Shown here piece after piece: positions 17,958 through 27,771 of a stretch of 27,830 bases of DNA. Each line of letters starts with the position of its first letter. Position 1 is the stretch's first letter. Both the position numbers and the translations under genes were made by a program. Origin of the DNA: Gamarada debralockiae (lineage: Eukaryota > Ascomycota > Leotiomycetes > Helotiales > Hyphodiscaceae); contig NXFV01001107.1 in NCBI GenBank assembly GCA_002803225.1, forward strand, positions 1-27,830, in the 5' to 3' direction. The notes below the pieces were generated by a model, which saw only the letters and a list, made by a program, of their open reading frames with translations, ran no database searches and was not told where the DNA came from.

Positions 17958-20077
17958 ATGGATCCTTTTCATACACTATCCGAAAGGAGTACCAGCAGTG
18001 GTAGTAGCACGGTAAGCAAGAGCCTGATCAACAGACTGGATAGAATATACTAACGAAAGCAAGGATGAGACATGGCTGACGACGCCTTCGCCGTCTCCAA
18101 AAACTCACGATACCTCTCGAGCCTCATACCATATCAGGGATATCGCTTCGTTTGCTGAAGACCTTCAAGATGTACCGCTTCCACTGAGCCATTAAGGGGT
18201 ACCCATACTGACGTTCCAAAGGCTGCAGATCGAGCATTTCCCAACCGCGGACGATCCCGATACCAAACCGTCAATGTGTGCTTAATCCGCTGGGTGGAGG
18301 ACGACCTCGAAGTCAAGGAGGAGCTGGATAGACTGCACGATGTTTTCGAGACACTGTACGGATTTAACACCGAAATATGGCTTATTCCCTCCACAGCATC
18401 ACAGATCCAGCTTACGAGCATGACATGCAACTTCCTCCAGAAGTTCGACGCAGAAGACAACCTCTTCATTGTATACTATGGTGGACATGGGACGATAAAT
18501 AAGTCGAGGCAGAATCAATGGTGGTGCAAACCGACTCCTGACTCCCCTTACGTGGACTGGTCCTCTATTCAAACATTGTTTGGAAGTGCTATTTCTGATG
18601 TTCTGGTGTTGTTGGATTGTTGTGCGGCCGCGAGCTCAGCGTCCGGTGCTGGACTTGGTGTAATGGAGGCTATTGCCGCCTGCGGGTTTGAGACCAAAGC
18701 GCCACCACCAGGGGAGTTTTCATTTACGAACACTCTGATCGAGGTGCTCGTGGAATGGGCCGACAAACCATGCTTCTCTGCGGCCATGCTGCATACGGAA
18801 GTTCTTTTCGTCTTGAAGCAAAAGCGACCGGAACGTGGAAGAGACGGCAGGAAGTATGAATGGTGCTCGACACCAATTCATTTGGTATACACAGGTAACC
18901 CGAAAGCCCCTGGCATTGAGATTTGCAGTTTGAAAAGTGGTAGCGCGGCTGAAAATGCGACTCAAAACGCCCAACTTCCAAGTCAAAGATCTACTGCATA
19001 TGTTGATGCCATGGATCTCGACGATGACACGTCTGAGAATCCTTTAGCAGCCTGCAGTTCCAGTAGTGAATATCAAGTTCCCCATGTCTTGATCTCGATA
19101 GCCCTTGAAGAGAATCAGACATGTCTTGACGCCGCATCATGCCGGCGCTGGCTCGCGGACTTTCCGGCACTGGCGAAGTACGCCACAGTGGAGGGAATCT
19201 ACAAAAGCTATTCGACTCTCATAATGCTGTCCATGCCTGTCATGATCTGGGATCTTATCCCCGAGAACCCGGCTTGTTCGTTCATTGGATATGTTGTATC
19301 TCCAAATTTGTATACAGGGACGGCTACACCTGACAAAGTGGCAATTCAGGCATCTCAGCCAGAAGACTCCAAGAGGGTTTCAATGATCCAGAAATATTCA
19401 ACGATTCGGGGGCGCCGAAGAAGCATAAGTGGGGACAGCTCGTACGAGTCTGGGTCAGAGAGCCCTGATCGTCATAAGTACGTTCCTTTTCGAACCCATT
19501 TTTGTACCCACCAAAGGCTAACATCTAAACTAGACTCCTTGCAATAGCAGCAAGAAAAGCATGCCTAGCAAAAAGCGAGCCACTAATTGCAACACCACCC
19601 AAAGTCCCAGCTCTCGACAATCCGCTTTTCGAAACAGACTCTGAGTCTGAACCTGACGCAGCTGATATCGATTCAAACATCTCCGATTGGGAAGACGTTC
19701 TTCCACCAGCAAACAGTCCCAAGGTTGATGAGAATACCCTCTTCCGACGGGTCGACTCAAAGCGAGATCTCGCGTCTGCGAAATCTCTGCTCACAGAAAT
19801 GTTGAGTGGCAGTGTCCCTGCCGCACCTGTTGAAATTGGGGGCTCAAAGCCACAGACTGGCAAGCTGCGCTTCCGATCTTCTGAACAGAAAGCTCTGTCG
19901 CCCAGATCTACGAGAAGGAACATGTTAGCTACTGAGTTGTCAGTCTCGCTGAGGCAGCAGCTGTTGTGGGAACGGCAGCAGAAGAGAAGGGTCATGCCTC
20001 TGCGTTCTCGGTATGAAATGCAGAGCAGTGAAGTGACAGGTACAATGGTAAAGAAGAAGCGATCGAACTCGTTTTGA
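17958..20077 (+). CDS. Caspase-like (clan CD, C14-type) protein with a C-terminal DUF3295-like segment
   Basis: Exons 17958-18011, 18064-18171, 18222-19477 and 19534-20077; 653 residues. Introns have good signals (TACTAAC at 18048, CTGAC, GCTAAC at 19517). The caspase-like part carries AFPNRGRSRYQ, then NLFIVYYGGHG with the presumed catalytic His143, and DVLVLLDCCAAA with Cys187/188. VIAACGFE-like and TPIHLV blocks follow, and a second conserved block is LISIALEENQ...MLSMPVMIWDLIPENP. These match a fungal caspase-like family of unknown substrate. After the third intron the protein changes: ISDWEDV, NTLFRRVDSKRDLAS, then STRRNMLATELSVSLRQQLL and WERQQK, the hallmark of DUF3295 C-termini. The usual AreA-like (DUF1752) partner domain is absent. 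It is a gene fusion or a chimeric model. A caspase-like role in regulated cell death is an inference. Confidence 0.8.
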
Positions 20078-20402
20078 TATAGTTGTCCTTTTAGAGGATT
20101 GTCTTTTTTGGGGTCTTGGAGTTCTGCACTTGGGAGAGAGAGGTGCCATTTTTGGAATCTTCGATGCTCCTTCGTTAATGAGCGCAAATCTAATGTAATC
20201 GACGAAGCCCGAGCTCTGGGTCTCGTCCGACACCCTCTGAATCCCAGCACATCTTGATTCTATCCACAAATGCCATCTATCGAAGTGTCTCAAATGCGCC
20301 GCCCACTGTAATGTCATGTCGTCATGATCTTGTCATAAAGCACCTGTGATATAAACTCCCTCCATACCCCCAAGTATCTAACGTCTCAACCTCATTCATT
20401 CC

Positions 20403-21127
20403 TCAACTATCCCCCGCACACAAACTCAAATAAACATTCCACGCCACCCCCGCCAAACTCCCCACCAAATTCCTCGTCTCCACACTCTTCACAACCGTAA
20501 AATTAACCGCACTAACCAACGGCCACAGCTTCCAACCAGCACTCATAAGAGCCCAAAAATCCTGCTTCCCAATCTGAAACGCTTGTTCCATGCTTGCGCC
20601 TTTAAATCCAGCGAAGACTAAGGAGAAGAGGATCGTATTGACTGCTGCGCCGAATGTTTGATCGAGAATGAATTTTATTATGGTGTTTGGGATGGAGAGT
20701 TTTGCTTCGAGGATTTCGTGGGATTTTTGCTCGCGGTCGAGCTCTTTTTCGTTGGAGGACGCGGCGGCGGAGATGGCGGAGGTGGAGGGGACGAGGTGTG
20801 TTGAGGGAAAGGTGGATTCGAGGTAGGATTGCCTACGCAGAGCGAAAGGATCAGTTTATGTTTGCTGGATGTAGATCGTTGGAGGCGTTCAGCTTACCAG
20901 AGGAAGTTGGGAGGGCAGTTGATGATCGTAAACACGATGAACTGGAAGACAGGTACCCAGTCTATTGCGTATGGCTCCTGCAAATCTGTTAGAGGTCTGC
21001 GACAGTTGGGGAGGGCGTTTGGGGTTCTTGCATTCCTCTTGTATTCTGTGAGGAGTTGTGCCATGATGTTGCTTGTTGCTGCTAGGAAACAGGATTGGAT
21101 GGTCGATGTTATTATTGGGGAAGACAT
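20403..21127 (-). CDS. Mpv17/PMP22 family organelle membrane protein
   Basis: Minus strand, exons 21127-20898 and 20832-20403 with a 65-nt intron (GTAAGC...GCGTAG) splitting a Trp codon; 219 residues. The N-terminus SSPIITSTIQSCFLAATSN, then MAQLL, is the first family helix. VPVFQFIVFTIINCPPNFLW and FGAAVNTILFSLVFAGF are further membrane segments. The C-terminus KLWPLVSAVNFTVV, then ETRNLVGSLAGVAWNVYLS, is the Mpv17/PMP22 signature. Between them is a short charged loop (NEKELDREQKSHE). Members sit in the mitochondrial inner or peroxisomal membrane and are thought to form or modulate small-molecule channels. The location of this one cannot be read from sequence. The gene is convergent with the caspase-like gene, with 325 bp between stops. 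Confidence 0.9.
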
Positions 21128-21816
21128 CTTGGAATGCGTGGAGAAGAGTGTGGGGTGGGGATTTGGGGGGTTGTTTGTACCGTGTTGTGTTCACGAGCCG
21201 TCGCAAATTTCAGAAGGCACCAGGTGACGTAGCACTGCAGGCTTACAGGGGTCTTGGGAGGCACAGGGCTGGGGAGAAAGGAAGACTGTTGATCACATTT
21301 TGAACAAATACAGAGACCACATTTTGAATTTATTAGAGGAAATAGCAAAGGATAAGACTAAATTTTGTACGGAGATGCCCTTTCCAAGGTAGAGAATCAC
21401 CAAGTCACATAATTCAACCCCTATCAACCCGAACCTTCCAGTACTCAATTTGATTTAAGGTTGCCAACTGTAGAACAAAGTTAGTATCATTTTCCCGAAT
21501 GCAGAAACAAGAACTAATAATGAATAGCCCTAGCATCCCAATCAGACACACTATAAACTGTCCACAAAAACGATGACCCAAGCAGGACCTCCGCGTTGTT
21601 CGGTTCTTGTTCATTCCCTCTAAAGGGGTGAAGCAGCGTTCATGGTCACCAAAGATCGGCACTGATCTATCTGTATAATATTTTCCCTTCATTTCAAGGT
21701 CTCGACCTCTAAGATTAATAGTGAGTACTGGAAGGGATCATACCGTCTCACACTCCATGCAATACCGCAATTAGGGTCCATGGGTACATCAGGCATTTAC
21801 TCCTTGAGCATCTTGC
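21128..21816. other. Intergenic, no supportable gene
   Basis: It contains the promoter of the Mpv17-like gene. A 92-codon minus frame at 21414-21692 includes one hydrophobic run (FIVCLIGMLGLFIISSCFC) that could span a membrane, but there is no family match and no splice support. Confidence 0.4.
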
Positions 21817-22450
21817 TCACGCGAAGAGGAATCTGATGAATTTGAACGCAGTCCAGAGCGTAACGGTATTACCACCAAGCGATTCGTTTATGTATACTGA
21901 ACCATTCTCGGCTGTGAGCGAGACTGTATTCGGCTCGATTTGCCATTGTGTCGTACCTGCCGGGAAAACGGGAAGAGTAGACAACTCTCCCTCGAAAGCG
22001 TCCTTGTTGTAGCCACGAACATGAGCTCGCCTTCATCGCCCTGTATCGATGGTAATTTCAACGAAAACATGTTTGCATCGAGAAGTCCCTGGGAGATAAT
22101 GGCTTGAAATGGGCTGGGGAGATCCGCAGTACGGCGTTCGGGTGCGATTGAGTAAGGCCAATGTTCAGTCCTAGAACGCTGTCATACACATACCCCCATG
22201 GGTACCCTATACGCCACTCACTCAGCTGTTAAGAGGTGTGATGCGAGATCTCCAGGCTGTCAGCGATAGAGAACGTGTCAACAGAAATGTTGCCTCTTCC
22301 CTCCAGCCCGTACTTGCAGTGACATTTGGTTCGTATAGACGAGTTGGAGCCGTATCTCAAGTTTTCAAGACAACCGTGCAGTCAAGCGACGTTACAAAGA
22401 GGTCTGTCCAGGAAATGTTAATGATGGCTCGGAAAAGTTGGCTCGGTGAT
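21817..22450 (-). pseudogene. Pepsin-like aspartic protease (A1) relic
   Basis: On the minus strand, fragments of an A1 protease appear in order but in different frames: TSPSQLFRAIINISWTDLFV then TSLDC (normally GTPPQ...DTGSSDLFV), GNISVDTFSIAD, DSVLGLN, PYSIAPERR, SPFQAIISQGLLDANMFSLK, GDEGELMF, and GYNKDAFEGELSTLPVFPAG. The catalytic Asp of the first active-site loop is replaced by Asn (NIS for DTG). Between ELMF and GYNKD one base is missing (about 22010-22015), and another frame change lies near 22165. The second DTG loop cannot be found. Secreted or vacuolar proteolysis was the probable ancestral role. No single reading frame covers it, so it is called a pseudogene; assembly errors could explain the frame changes but not the lost Asp. 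Confidence 0.65.
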
Positions 22451-22974
22451 GTACGCCAACTTTCATCCTCAGATTGGAAATAAAAAGTCATATGTTCAGT
22501 CATATTTTCATTCATATTATGGTTGTCAAAAGCGACGTCGTGGATACGACCACCTCGGCTGACTGAGGTTGACTTCGGCAACAAGCTTCGACTTCATACT
22601 CAAAGCCATTTCTCCTTATTCGAGAACTGGCCGATCCATTCATGAGAAGAGATTCCACATTCATTCACAGATTTTTTCGAGCACAATATTCTGACATCAA
22701 AGCGGTACGATCACAACGACACGGTCAAGTTCACCCTTTTAAACCATGTATTCAGCCCAATGGAATGTAGCACAGCTGAGGCTGCAATCTGAATCTCAAA
22801 GAGAAAAGCAAGTAAATCGCAAGCAATGAAATATGTGAAAGCTACAAGCACCGATTCCAAACCTTGAACCCCCTCGAAATGTCGAGACACTCCGACGTCT
22901 GCACGTAATTTCACCCACCCAATCCTCACCTGAAAGGCCTATCATTTCGCCTACAAACTCCGACTCTCAATTCC
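22451..22974. other. Intergenic, no supportable gene
   Basis: Short frames only. It lies upstream of the protease relic (-) and downstream of the secreted-protein gene (-). The N-terminus of the protease relic may reach to about 22600 (frame starting MALSMKSKLVAEV), but stops interrupt it. Confidence 0.4.
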
Positions 22975-23617
22975 TTAAAACACATACGCACCGTTGTCTG
23001 GATTGAAGGGGCAAAAGTTGGGTCCAGGTGGGAAACTCGGAGCATCAAGTCCATTATCAATCGACACCTGCTGCCACAGTTGACCTATATTCGGGAGTAC
23101 ACCTTGGCATCTATTTCATTGTCAATAAACCCTTTTTGAACTCGCCAATGAAAACATACCTAATGACATTGAGGCTGAAAATATCACTAGTCACGTCTCC
23201 TCCCTGAGCGATATTCGTCAAAAGCCTCGGTACATTTGGGAAAACGTTTTGGAGGGTCGCAACGGCGTTTTGTCCGACGGTATCATCAGATGAAAGGAAC
23301 CCGCTGAGGATGCCGAGTTGAGTTGGCTCATCGTTCGCAGCGTTGACGAGGGTGAATTGGGCTGAGTCCGCTGGGTCTGGATCTGACGCTGCAGTGTTGA
23401 GGAAGTCGTTGACGGTCTGTGAAATTGATTAGTTCATAAATGTCTTGATATGGGCATCTAGGTAGAGGAAGATAGTAGGACATACGTTGATGTCACTGAG
23501 CCATTGTTGTATAGAGTTTTGAATGGCGGTTTGGATCTCGTTTTGGCGGGATACCAGCAGGGGAACAGCTGTAGCGCTGCCGGCGAGAGCGATGACGATG
23601 CTTGAGGTGAACTTCAT
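22975..23617 (-). CDS. Small secreted protein, fungal family of unknown function
   Basis: Minus strand, exons 23617-23486, 23416-23160 and 23110-22975; introns of 69 and 49 nt with GTATGT donors and CACAG/AATAG acceptors. 174 residues. The N-terminus MKFTSSIVIALAGSATAVP is a clear signal peptide (basic n-region, hydrophobic core, ATA-VP cleavage site). The mature part starts SRQNEIQTAIQNSIQQWLSD and continues TVNDFLNTAASDPD, QNAVATLQNVFPNVPRLLTN, and ends GPNFCPFNPDNGAYVF. Two Cys (RCQG and NFCP) could pair. The helical pattern recalls abundant small secreted proteins of ascomycetes with no known activity; it could be an effector candidate, but nothing here proves this. No membrane segment or GPI signal is seen. 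Confidence 0.8.
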
Positions 23618-23753
23618 TGTGAAATTGAATAAAAGATATGAAAAATGTTTATAAGTAATGACTAAGGAGATTCGAGAATGATTATGGATGAAGTTGTAGT
23701 GTAGATGACGAGGATGAGGATGGGAGAGAAAAACGAAGATTCTTTTCCTCTTA

Positions 23754-23760
23754 TTATATA
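23754..23760 (-). promoter_or_regulatory. TATA-like box for the small secreted protein gene
   Basis: TATATAA on the minus strand lies 137 bp upstream of the ATG at 23617, at a plausible distance for a TATA box with a leader of around 100 nt. This is motif evidence only. Confidence 0.4.
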
Positions 23761-25010
23761 CTTCTTGTTTGACATCATCGTAGCATATCTCTCAATCATC
23801 AAATAAGTGCTGACTGTGATAATTCAATGAGCAAAGTTCTCGACTGCGGAATAGAGACTCCTAGTTTAGAAACACACAGCAAACCTCAACGGCTGAAAAA
23901 TCCTCAAAGATCGAAATAGCAATTTCGGCAGTCCATAAAAGTTTTCTCCCATTCATACTAGTACCATCCACTTGGTGATGCTTATAGCGTCTCAAAATAT
24001 CACTCGAATAAAGTTCTCATCCAAGATTCAGGAGAGCAAGAGGGACGTTAGGGAGAAGTGGGGTGGTAAGCGAGAAGACACTTGACTCAGCCTCCCTGCA
24101 GGCGAGTCTAACTTGGGGCTTAGTAATGTTATAAGGATTCTGCTATAGTAAGCGAGAGTCGAAGTATTCGAGGGAAGCCTAGAACAAGCTGCAAGGGAGT
24201 TCGTACTCGCATTTCTCGCTGATGCAGGCGCCGGAGACGCTAAGCGGTCGAGACGTCAAAAAGGTCCGTCAGGAGATAGACTGCTTCTACTGGCTCTCCA
24301 AGAATGGCATGAAACACATTGCGCAACTCTCGCCATTGAGCTGGCGATAAAGGGTTATTTTAAGCTTATGGAGGAGAAAAATTCTCGTGAGCGCTCAGCT
24401 GCAGCGCTGCGGTGCAAACACTTGGCTGGAAACAAGACACTCAGACACTGGAAATATTGACGATTTCTAAGTATGATGATTCAGAATTTGCGTAGAGGGA
24501 AGTGCCACGGATTGACTTATTGTTGTCAGAAATGATAGTTACGGAAGGAACGAACGCTGAGAAAGGATTGAGTTGTTCATAGAGTATCCTAGCATGACAA
24601 CCCTGTGCATAGGCTTCTATGCTCACGTCAAAAATTGATCAAGGTACAAATTTCGTAGTCCTGCCTCCATGGAATTCCCTTCCGATTCGACAAACTCTTC
24701 TAACTATCATCCTCCTCATAGCGAACTTGTAATCCATCTCTACTCTTCGTCTTCGAACGGTGGTAGGCATTGTCCATTAAGGGCAAATTTTCTTTCCTCC
24801 GAGACTCGATCGAGGGACAAGCATGTGACCGGAAGCCCACCCTTGCAGCTGCATCTCTGCATGCCGTTGCATTTAGGCTAGCAAGCATACGAATATCTCC
24901 GCGCTCCCGAAGTTTAAAGTACTCAGTTTTCTGTACTTCAGTACCTCAGCCTTATCGTTTTGACCTTCTACATTCTCGAGCATCAGAATTGGCCAGGCCG
25001 TCCTGGAACG
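23761..25010. other. 1.25-kb stretch with no assigned gene; one open frame without a start
   Basis: A frame at 24152-24460 (+) stays open for 102 codons without an initial ATG and reads as Ala/Leu/Arg-rich (REFVLAFLADAGAGDAKRSR; ELAIKGYFKLMEEKN). A second frame in the same place (SGRDVKKVRQEIDCFYWLSK) also looks coding-like. Neither is recognised. It could be a fragment of a degenerate gene or mobile element. The last 300 bp should contain the amidase promoter. Confidence 0.35.
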
Positions 25011-27269
25011 ATGACTCCTCAAGTCGAGCAAGTCTGCTCTCTGGGGGCCTCAAGATATCTAATCGCACCAAAACCAGTTGGATCAATTTCAGTCCCCAAA
25101 GATTGGTCTATCGAGAACCCCTCTCTTCCTTTCCCTGCGACTATCATCCGCATCGATGGCCTGCAAGCCATCACATCGTCTTGGCTGCAAAAGACCCTCG
25201 ATGATATGCTGGCGTCGGACGATGTCTTCTGCAAAGACTTCTTGGAGTATATATTGTTTCAAAGTGATACTCAAGCACCATGGCCCAAGATCGCAGATGA
25301 TCATGGTTCTTTGCGGAATCCCTGGCCGAATTGGGCCTTCTGCACTGGCGATCTATTTCCCGGGCCATACTTTGTAGTGAACTCTGGTATCCATAAAGTT
25401 TTTAAATTGTATCCTGATCCTTTCGATATATTTATGTATGGCGTTATTCTGTCAGAAGAAGATCCTGAGAGGTATGCAAGAATTCCGCTCTTCTCCGGTC
25501 ACCCGTGACTGACACGAACGATTCAGCTATCGACGAGTTTTGGACAGTTACATTCCCGTTCCATCACGACACTACTTTCCTCCAGCCACTTCATCAACTC
25601 CTCTCTCCGGGAAGCGCGTCGCAGTCAAGGATATCTACGATGTTCGTGGGCTCAAAACCAGTGTTTGCAGCAAAGCGTACGAGGCATTTCATGGAGAAGC
25701 CAAAGCAACTGCGAAATCAATTCAAAAACTCATTGATCTAGGAGTCGTCATTGTTGGAAAAACAAAGACGGTTCAATTCGCTTCCGGAATGGCACCTCGA
25801 GACTGGGTTGATTACCAGTGCCCATTCAATCCAAGAGGAGATGGATACCTTGATCCGGACTGTAGCAGCTCTGGAAGCGCTGCTGGTATCGCTGCTTACG
25901 ACTGGTTAGATTTCAGTATTGGCTCTGATAGTATGTCCATCGAGATACATCATTCTCAAATTTGACGGGACTGTAGGTCTGGGAAGCATGGTTGGACCAG
26001 CAGCCGCATGCGGTATCTTTGGTCTGCGACCAACCCATGGTGCACTTTCGAATGAGGGAGCTCTGGCAGTATCATCGTAAGTTCTTCATCCTCAATTTGT
26101 AATATGTGTTCTAACACTACAGACATCTCGACACTCCTGGACACTTCTCTCGGAATGTCTCTGACTTTGGAGATTTTGCGAAATTGTGGCTTGGAAGTAA
26201 CTTCTCGGATATTCCTTTCAAGGTAACTGCAACATCACAATGCAATGCCCGCTCTGACATTTGGACTATGAAATGCAGCTTCCGACAAGAATACTTTTTC
26301 CATCGGAAAGATTCGCACCATATGTTCCGTCGAAGTTACAAGTCGTGGATTCCTTCATTCGGGATATCGAAAAGGCAACGCGAATCCAAAGGACGCCATT
26401 CGATATCAACGGGCTATGGAAGTCGAAGGCACCCGACCATGTAGACTCGAAAACACTTGATGAATTTTTGGCTACGGTGAGCAAAGGACTGTCTAGAGAC
26501 AACCTCAAATCTGATCAGATATGCAAGACACTCGCACATATCCAGCTTTACGATTCATACCACAACAATCTCGAATTCAGGTCTGAATACAAAGCCAAGT
26601 TCGGACACGAGCCTTATGCCGATCCTTTAATCCAATATAAATGGTACTTCCATTCTCCAGCTTTCTCTATAGCACTCAGCTGATAGTCGAGAAGGGATCT
26701 TGGATCAAAATTGACGGAGAGCGATTATAATCGAGCTTGCGACGAGAAAGCGGTATTCAAAAAGTTCCTTGAAGAGCATGTCTTTACAGAAGGAACTATC
26801 ATGTTGCTCCCCGGTGGAGATACAGACATCAGCTACAGAGATGAATACTCTGGGTTCGTTGCATTCATGGAGTGTAGCGTGGAATTTCTGACGAATATAT
26901 AGGAGCGTTGAAGAATCAGGAAAGAAATGGCAAGGATTTGGATTCACGGATACGGCGTTCTCTGTTCTCGGAGGAGGACCGTCTGTATCGTTTCCAGGTA
27001 CGGCAGCTTATATTCTCGTTCTCGGCTGGCTTTTGACGTTGAATTTCATAGTTGGTCAACGACTGTATAAGTCGAGGGTCTCAGGGAAAGAAGAATACCA
27101 ACCCGTCAGCTTGATGGTTCTGGGCGCTCTGGGTAAATATCTGTTCCATCAGCCAAAACCTAGCTTACGAAGAATAGGAACGGATACGTACTTGATTGAT
27201 CTAATCAAGCACACCCTCGAAGCAACCGGACAGTCTTTGTCTGTAGAAGCAGGTAAAGTCGCATTCTGA
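25011..27269 (+). CDS. Amidase-signature family hydrolase with one apparent frame break
   Basis: Exons 25011-25471, 25527-25930, 25977-26076, 26123-26222, 26279-26643, 26687-26853, 26903-26997, 27052-27132 and 27178-27269. All introns are GT-AG (43-56 nt). The catalytic Ser-cisSer-Lys set is present: Lys188 in GKRVAVKDIYDVRG, Ser267-269 in DCSSSGSAAG, and Ser292 in SDSLGSMVGPAA (normally TGGS). GIFGLRPTHGALS follows as in the family. About 150 residues precede the amidase core. The C-terminal half has the fungal pattern ILFPSERFAPYVP, TPFDINGLW, YHNNLEFRSEYKAKFG. Such enzymes hydrolyse amides; the substrate is unknown. At the 26643/26687 junction, phases differ by one base (KW joined to SRRDLGSKLTESDY), so as spliced the frame breaks. 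Missing base or unusual splice: undecided. Start 25011 was chosen over 24960 by context. Confidence 0.8.
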
Positions 27270-27284
27270 TATTGAAGAAGCCCA

Positions 27285-27767
27285 TCACCAGAGAAGCACG
27301 GTGTCTACAGTCTTTCCGCTATGCATATCATCGATGGCTTGCTGGAAGACCAAACTTTGCCTATGCGCCAATCAGGAGTTGTATTCGCTGAAGTCATTTG
27401 CGTTCTTACGTGATAGAATTTAATCAGTCTCTCAACCGGAAATTTGCCCTCTCTATGCCACTTTATCATCTGCTGTATATACTGCTTTCCTGTCAGAACT
27501 GGCGTCACATCTCCAGTCGGGAGTTCTGCTGGCCTTCGAAGGAACGGTATCTTCTTCCATGCTCCCTCTCAATGATTTTCCGGTCTATGTACTCTCAGTG
27601 CGAATCTGTGCAAACTTTTCAAGAATCACATACCTGCATGTAAGGCACGAGATGAACCCCCCAGCACCCCATCCTATGGCCCAAGATAATGCACTCTCCA
27701 AGCTTGGCCGTAAACTCCATGCCATTCTTATTAACATCCCATATTCCCAGTCGTGTCGATCATAACT
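27285..27767 (-). CDS. Zinc-type alcohol dehydrogenase (MDR), C-terminal part, 5' end lost at the contig end
   Basis: Minus-strand pieces: about 27767-27634 (NGMEFTAKLG ... HLVPYMQ), 27584-27534 (TGKSLRGSMEEDTVPSK), 27484-27410 (QYIQQMIKWHREGKFPVERL, then IKFYH) and 27341-27285 (QAIDDMHSGKTVDTVLLW). These match the end of the Rossmann domain and the C-terminal catalytic part of medium-chain aryl/alcohol dehydrogenases. Introns 27633-27585 and 27409-27342 are GT-AG. The gap 27533-27485 would be a GC-AG intron (GCCAGC donor, CTGAC branch, AAAG acceptor) that is needed to keep the frame. The zinc ligands and NAD site are off the window. The stop codon lies 15 nt from the amidase stop on the other strand, so the 3' UTRs must overlap. 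Confidence 0.7.
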
Positions 27768-27770
27768 GTT

Positions 27771-27771
<1 letters not shown>

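Noticed and set aside
20687..21227. Plus-strand ORFs over the Mpv17-like gene
   Set aside because: Antisense shadows; the minus strand carries the Mpv17/PMP22 signature.
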